Shown here: in pieces, positions 58,488-64,000 of the stretch
How the letters are laid out: each line of letters starts with the position of its first letter
Position numbering within the stretch: position 1 is the first letter of the stretch
DNA from: Puccinia triticina
Lineage: Eukaryota; Basidiomycota; Pucciniomycetes; Pucciniales; Pucciniaceae
Length of the DNA: 64,000 nt
Direction of reading: 5' to 3'
NCBI RefSeq assembly: GCF_026914185.1
Contig: NC_070574.1
Coordinates: 2,542,501-2,606,500, forward strand
Program-made: the position numbers and the translations under genes
The notes under the pieces: model-generated
What the model was told of the DNA's origin: nothing
Seen by the model: only the letters and a program-made list of their open reading frames with translations
Databases searched by the model: none

Positions 58488-59285
58488 CTCTTGGATTCCG
58501 TCTATCTTCCGTTGCGTTGGCCTCTTGCCAATCTCTCAATGGCTCCTCTTGGCGAGCAAGTCCCTCTCCCGGTCGGGCCCGCAAAGCCAGCCCCCGTGTC
58601 TCTCTCCCTTCCCTCCGTGATCACCCCCCACCTTGCAGCAATGCCGAAGAATTGCAGCACAAGCCCATCATCCATAGCTATCAAATATCAATATTTAAGA
58701 AAATGAAATAGAATAAATATAAATCAATAGCCTGTGAATCATAAAGAAAAATTACAAGTCTTTTGGTAGTTTAAGAACTACTCTTATTTAATTTAGCACA
58801 ACTTACTTAAGAGGATAGCAGTCAGGATAAAGCATTAATTTTCCGTAAACCAGCAAAACTTTATGTGAAGTTGGAATATACATATCTCAGCAGCTGAGTA
58901 AAAATAAGCTACCAACACATAATTTAATCCTGATAAGCCCTCATGTCATGCATAGCTGGATGAAAACTACTTGTAGATTAAGAGTTGATGACAGTAGGAA
59001 GTTCCCAGAGACTAATCTAAAAGGATTAAAAGACATCAAGAGGCTAAATGGAGAAATTTATTTTTATTGAACTTGGTTTAAGTAGGTGGGTGGAGAGGAG
59101 GGCTTTCCCCAGGGAGGAAAACCAAAGGAGTTGTCTAAAGAAATAATGGGAAGTCTTTGTGAGAGATTTCAGGTAGGCATGGGCCAGAATGTGAGCTGTG
59201 AAATCTGGCTAGAAGGGGGGATTCAAAACAGGACTGAAGGAACTAAACATAAGATCTGCAGCGGCGAAGCCGCCTTGGCCTCTAG

Positions 59286-59850
59286 TAAAGATAATATACC
59301 ATTATACCAGTAATATACCCTTATAACACTACCTTCCTTGATACACCACACCATCCTCCTTTTAATTCCTGGTTGATACATGTGCTCCCAATACCTTCCA
59401 CCTCTTCTGTTGATAACATCCCTCCACCTCCCTGCCATCCTACCTAGTCCTGGTCCTCCATTCCATCCCTGGTCACGCCAGCCATCCTACATAATCCTAG
59501 TCTGTGGTTCCATCCGTGATAACACCATCCATCATCCATCCGCCCTACCTCCCTCTGTAATGACACCATCCCTCCTATGTACACATACCCTGCTTGTATT
59601 ATATATACCTTCCTCCTCTTATAATGAATGATAGCTGTATCTATGCTGTCCCAATACCTCTGCAATGTGATTTTGGCATTGTCATGCCAATGAATGAACC
59701 GACTGAAAGGCTTTATTTTTCTTCATCTTTCTGCAGTAGACAGACAGCCAGGGGTTGCTTACTTTTCCTTCAGTCAAATATTGAAATTTGCAATTGTTGA
59801 AGAGAGGACCCAAGGGTTCTTCTTTCTTCTTTCACAATCTTTCCTCCTAT
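59286..59850. other. Intergenic, CCATCC-rich
   Basis: 59340-59620 is a low-complexity tract of CCATCC/CCTCC/GGT-type words with TATA-like runs. No gene. Confidence 0.45.
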
Positions 59851-60145
59851 TGATAAGATGTACTAGGCCTAGGAGCAGCGGGAATGATGCAGTCTGGGCA
59901 GAGTTGTTGTGGAAGAATCAGTATATCATTTCACAACAGGGAAGAGATGAAAGAAAGGAAGGAAAAGGAAAAATAAAACAGGTGGAACTGTCCTTGGGAG
60001 CAGCAGACACAATGCAATCTGGGAAGAGTGGTTGTGGAAGGATGAGGAGAAGATCCTTCCACGTCCGCTGATACCAGGTATACAAGGTGGAGTCTGAAAG
60101 GTATGTGAAACACAAGAAAAGATGGAGTGAAATGCATGTAGCAAC
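59851..60145 (-). repeat. Solo LTR of the copia family
   Basis: It begins TGATAAG as does the LTR at 2274 and carries the same doubled motif (GGAGCAGCGGG...TTGTGGAAG twice) and the same end words (GGATGAGGAGAA, CCTTCCACGT, ATGTAGCAA). No gag lies beside it. Same orientation as the first copy. Confidence 0.75.
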
Positions 60146-60537
60146 AAAGGGTAGTTACATTACATTGTTTTATCCACGCAATGTGGGTAACGTAACTACC
60201 CTTGTTAACCAGGGCTCCCTGTTACTTTACTAATAATGGGTTCATTTTAAACCCCGTGCCTAATGTAACGGGCCTCAAAGAAGAGGCCTGTTATTGTGTT
60301 ATCCCCTGGATAACACAATAACAGACCATTTAAGGCTGTTTTAGCCTCAATACTTGCTTTTTATCAGGGGCCCTGCGTGCCCCAATAATGCAACAAACAT
60401 GTAAAGAAGGGCCATCATGTGGTGCAATAACGTAATTGCACCACCTTTACGTGTAATGTGTTGATAACAACTCAAATTCTGTTACATTACAATTATCTAC
60501 ATGTTATGTGTAGCATAACTACCCTTTTTTGTGTTTA
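60146..60537. mobile_element. GTAGTTACATTAC TIR element, uninterrupted
   Basis: Ends AAAGGGTAGTTACATTACAT and ..AGCATAACTACCCTTT. Interior words GTGTTATCC and GGATAACACAATAA match 43566-45851. No ORF. Confidence 0.7.
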
Positions 60538-60628
60538 GCACACAGAACAAAAAGGAAACAAAGTGACTAGCTCAAAATCTATGCCAAATATAGATCCTAT
60601 ATTTAAACATTATCAAACACATAGGTAA

Positions 60629-60788
60629 GGCCCTGTTTGTCTGCCATTTTATACATCATAAATGGTAGAGTTTATGACACGCGACCCAAATTTTGCCCCC
60701 CATTGCCACCAAAACTTTGAAACCCCTGGGGGTCGCGCGTCATAAATTTTACCATTTATGACGTATAACGCGGCAGCCAAACAAGGCC
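60629..60788. mobile_element. Tourist-like MITE
   Basis: Ends GGCCCTGTTTGTCTGCC and ..GGCAGCCAAACAAGGCC with TAA on both sides (60626-60628, 60789-60791). Interior GGTCGCGCGTCATAAATTTT with an inverted partner. Sister of 7767-7927. Confidence 0.82.
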
Positions 60789-60791
60789 TAA

Positions 60792-61788
60792 GCCATAACC
60801 ATACTGCCCTCTAGTAGCTACTACTTGTTTGATACATACACTGTAAAAATTGAACAAGGCACCTGCAAATGCTCAATCTGTGTGGTACAACCCATAGTAA
60901 AATGGAAACCACTGATTATGAGATACCTGCAAAATCCTAAATTAACCAAGTCCCTCTCTTTGTGGAGGGGGGAGATTAAAGAAAAGGGATGGGGGGAGAT
61001 AGGGACAGCTTGGGTCAAACTTAATTCAAGTCCCTGGCTGCTGTGGGCCTCTGGTCTTGCAAAGCAAGTCTCCAATAGCCCTTGGCAGGAAGGAATTGGG
61101 CGCTATCACCCCCTTTTGCAGAGCCTAGAATTTGAGTTTGGCTGGGTGGGTTTTTCAAACCATCACAGTTCCTTGCCCTCAAAACCTTATACCTTAAAAA
61201 TTTGCTTGGCACAAAGCCTTTCTTCTTGCGCGTCATCCCACACAATCTGATTTATGTTACATCATTTCTTCAAAGTTAAATAAATTATCAAAGTCAACCA
61301 AACCTTGGAGTTTACTGAATTAAAGTAACAGAGAAGATCCCTCACATACTTATATATATATACTTTTTTTTTGACTTACAGTCAAGCCTCTGAGCCCTTG
61401 ATCGCCGTCACAGACCCGCCCTATAAAAAAGTGACCACCAAAAGTTGAAATTCTCTCAGGCCATGGAGTCAACATAGCGTGTAAGTCCCTCCTTTGGAGA
61501 CGGCTTTGCTCCCCTGAGGAGGAGGGAATTATCCAAGTTGGTGCAAAATCCAAGCTCCAAGAGAGACTCTGTCACCACCTGAGAGAAGGGATACCCATCC
61601 TTGGAAATTTCTGTGAAAAGAAAAATGGCCCCAAATCCAAGATTATTGCCTACATGAAAAAGTGGATGCCATGTTGATTGGCCGGATGGTTTGTGAACTA
61701 TAAGTGCAAAGAGGCCAAAGAATCCATAAAAAGCCCAAGCTCTCCTGCCATGGCTGGGACATTACTCACAAGCCTGCCTTTTGGCAAA
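60792..61788. other. Intergenic
   Basis: No gene recognised. A short TATATATATATA run lies at 61350-61362. Confidence 0.4.
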
Positions 61789-63250
61789 CTTAGTCAGTCC
61801 TTCCTTCCAAGTTGGCAGGCTGGCGCCCCTTGCGCAAAGCGCAACCCTCAGAAGGAGGAGCTTGGGAGTAAGCCGGGAAATTTGCTGTGAGCGCTGAGGA
61901 CCGCCTCCAACCATTTGGCTGGTGTCAAACTTTGACACCAAACTAAAATTGCCTCCTGCGGGCCAATCAGGCCGCCCTGGTGCCAGATTGAAGGCCTGCA
62001 TCTCGCCTTAAATCCTACATAGATCACATCATGCACATGTCATTAACTCGAGCGGTCTTGAAGTTACAAAGCTTGTAACATCATCTTACCAAGATTCTTG
62101 GATTGTCCATACATTTGTACAATAGGCAAGTACATAAGAGCTGAATACACATGCCAAAGTGTACAGTTATGGTGGCTTCTGTACTATGTTTTTGTCACGG
62201 TACAGCCTGACAGGTAGGATGCAGCAAGTTTATTGGATAGTGGAGTGTACAGGAGTGAAAAAAACAAGAGTTTGACAAAAGGAAAACAGCTCATTGTGTT
62301 TTTTGAAAGGATGTCTAGCACTGCTCTGAAGCCTCTCTCTGCTGCGGGGCTCTCCTCCAGAGAGGCTTGGTTAAGCATGGCCTTTTGAGGTTCGCTTTGC
62401 GAGGCGACTTTGGCACGCCGGGTCCCCCGGCCACTGAAACAGCGGGAGCTAGCAAGCAACCCGGACCACCCGCAAAGCTGGCTGTGTAGCCCCAAACTTA
62501 GTCAGTCCCTCTTCTGAGGGGCGGGCAGGGGCCCCTCGCGCGAAGCGCAAGCCTCCAAAGGAGGGACTTGGGACTAAGCGGCAAAATTTGGCGTGAGTCC
62601 TGAGTACAGCTTTCACCCATTTGGCTGGTGTGAAAGTTTGGCACCACTTTTCTATAGCATCCTGGTGGCCAAATGGGCCGCCCAGGTGCCAAATTGAAGG
62701 TCTGCATCTGGCCTTCAAGACTACATTACATAGGCCACATTTTGATGCCTTGAATGGCCTTAAAACTACAAGGATGTGAAGTCATGGAATCATGATTCCA
62801 GGATTGATCTTACACCATACTATTGGATAAGTACATGAAAGTTTCAATTACTTCTAATAAGTACATGAAGTATGTTTATTGTTTGAATTGAACAATGAAC
62901 TACATTTGGTATGCAGGCCACACATAAAATGTGTACAGGAGTTGAAAAAAACACGCTCTGCTCGCTGGGACAAGCTCGGCATGGTTTTTGAAAGCATGTC
63001 CAGCAGCTCTCCAAGGGGCTTGATGGATGGTGGCTGGCTGGCTGCCTGCGCAAGAAGCTAGGCTTCAAGGCCATGCCACTCATGGGCCTATCCCGGCAGT
63101 GGTTGATGTGTAACAAAGGATTTAATGAAATTTGGGGGTTGGCCGAGCCTCGGGCCCGTTGGATTCACGCCAAACCTCGCCGCTTGGGGGCAAGCCTCTC
63201 TGTGAGACAGAGACCCTGCGGGGCCCTCCTCCAGAGAGGCTTTGTTAAGC
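61789..63250. repeat. Two tandem copies of a ~700-bp repeat pair
   Basis: Module X (61789-62040; CTTAGTCAGTCC..GCGCAAAGCGCAA..GGAGGAGCTTGGG..CCATTTGGCTGGTGT..GATTGAAGGCCTGCATCT) recurs at 62497-62745. Module Y (62245-62410; GTGTACAGGAGTGAAAAAAAC, TCCTCCAGAGAGGCTT) recurs at 62931-63250. The order X-Y-X-Y suggests tandem duplication with later divergence. Confidence 0.65.
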
Positions 63251-63287
63251 TCGATGTAGCCCTAACCCACAAGTCCAACCGAGCTTC

Positions 63288-64000
63288 ATGGACTATGAAA
63301 CTCTGCTCTTGCCTCCACCCGCACTCCTTCCCTCAGCCATCCTCGATCATCCTGATCACCCAGACCACCCTCCGAGTCAGGCGTACTCTTGCCAGACTGA
63401 AGACCGCGGCTCGTCATTCATACTTTCAGGTCCCACACTCGCTGTGGTCGTCCTTTCTTTCGTGACTGGGTTAAGGTCCGAGTCTTTCAATCCCCTCAGG
63501 AACGTGTTTCTTGGCCTTCCTTAAACTCTCAAGGGGTTTGCTCTTGTAAACATTCGAGCAGGGCTCATCATCAGAAATCACTCTCCTCTCGAGTTGTCTG
63601 ACTGGATCGATCGTGTTGGAACGGCTTCATATGGATTGTCATGCTACTCTTGACCGGACTCGTAGATCAAACAGATCGGTCCGAAGACATCGAGCCGCCT
63701 CGACGAGGACCTTTCGCTCCTACAAGTTTCCCGGTCGATTTGTTGCAACATACTAGTTGACTGCCCGTTCTGGCTACGATCCTCCAGTCAGCTCCACGAG
63801 GCGAGATTGGGAACGATGGGTGGGGATAGCGAGGGCTGTCTGTTGGCCGACAGCCTTCGATTTAGTGCAATCCGCGGTGAGCGAGTTACTGCTCGCTCAA
63901 CTCAATTCGGACTACTCTTGGTCTGGCAAAGCCTCCTCGGAGAGTGGTCTGGGTGATCAGCTTGATTGATGATTGCTCCTTTTCTCCTTGAACAACCTAT
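63288..64000 (+). CDS. Possible 5' end of a gene running off the window
   Basis: An ATG at 63288 in a TTCATGG context starts MDYETLLLPPPALLPSAILD, followed by His/Asp/Pro-rich HPDHPDHPP and SCQTEDRGSSFILSG. A GT at about 63431 (TTTCAGGTCCC) could be a donor, and 63757-63969 holds another open stretch (RRDWERWVGIARAVCWPTAF). I do not recognise a family, and the exon structure past the first exon is guesswork. Confidence 0.3.

Larger units (their letters stand above)
56564..59285 (+). mobile_element. Non-autonomous Helitron, copy 3
   Basis: The 5' end TCCAAGTATATTAAAG follows A (56563); the 3' end has hairpin GCGGC-GAA-GCCGC, eight bases, CTAG (59282-59285), then T. The 5' 400 bases match copies 1 and 2, including CCCTGTCTAGCAGGGTTAAA shared with copy 1. 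The 3' 500 bases match copy 2. Cargo: a TIR element (57102-57990) and a GC-rich, gene-like stretch (58000-58650). No Rep/helicase ORF. It starts 135 bp after the KDZ element. Confidence 0.87.

Noticed and set aside
58246..58711. Overlapping plus ORFs in Helitron copy 3 as real genes
   Set aside because: Three frames are open at once because of high GC content; there is no start context or splice pattern, and the segment is Helitron cargo.
1..64000. tRNA and rRNA genes
   Set aside because: No GGTTCGANTCC B-box with a partner A-box and cloverleaf was found by eye, and no rRNA core sequence. A short or diverged tRNA could have been missed.

Overview
The window looks like nuclear DNA of a rust fungus (Pucciniales, probably Puccinia-like). 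Genes have short GT-AG introns, host genes are sparse and separated by dense transposable elements, and the transposon families (KDZ, copia, chromovirus, hAT, Helitron) are of the kind that fill rust genomes. Only two host genes are convincing: a cullin-4 gene (14283-17648, +, eight exons, about 899 codons with consistent phases) and a mitochondrial ribosomal protein mL44/MRPL3 gene (about 39230-41400, -). A third may begin at 63288 and run off the right edge.

Layout. 1-2600: minus-strand Ty1/copia fragment (integrase, gag, LTR). 2600-3300: broken ORF. 3480-5155: fold-back element and a palindromic repeat array. 5157-7544 and 8590-11170: two Helitrons of one family, with nested MITEs between them. 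11750-12400: palindromic arrays. 12905-13080: truncated TAGCG-rich element. 14283-17648: CUL4. 19145-21100: hAT element inside an ATGCAG-rich array. 22291-22756: TAGCG-rich TIR element. 22863-25850: extremely homogeneous 29-bp satellite (102 full units). 25862-27211: helicase pseudogene. 27237-31440: LTR ends, palindromic array, an 81-bp near-perfect palindrome and a decayed chromovirus pol. 33953-35653: two nested TIR elements around a 20-bp satellite. 36040-37496: inverted arrays split by a second TAGCG element. 39230-41400: mL44. 41750-45851: palindromic array, two MITEs and a TIR element containing a gypsy gag fragment. 46119-56428: a 10.3-kb KDZ transposon with long inverted repeats. 56564-59285: third Helitron, itself carrying a TIR element with an array. 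59851-60788: solo copia LTR, TIR element, MITE. 61789-63250: duplicated modules.

Two themes stand out. First, three Helitrons share 5' TCCAAG(T)A/TTATTAAAG ends and 3' hairpin-CTAG ends, sit exactly between A and T, and carry different cargo, including pieces of spliced genes. Second, about a dozen unrelated-looking arrays are all built from short palindromes whose two arms change together from array to array; several lie inside TIR transposons. The KDZ element is the most complete mobile system: its transposase gene carries at least one stop and one frameshift, but its five-exon accessory gene (53377-55862) is intact.

All calls come from reading the sequence; no database search was possible. 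Splice sites were chosen by GT-AG and reading phase. No tRNA, rRNA or CRISPR locus was found.
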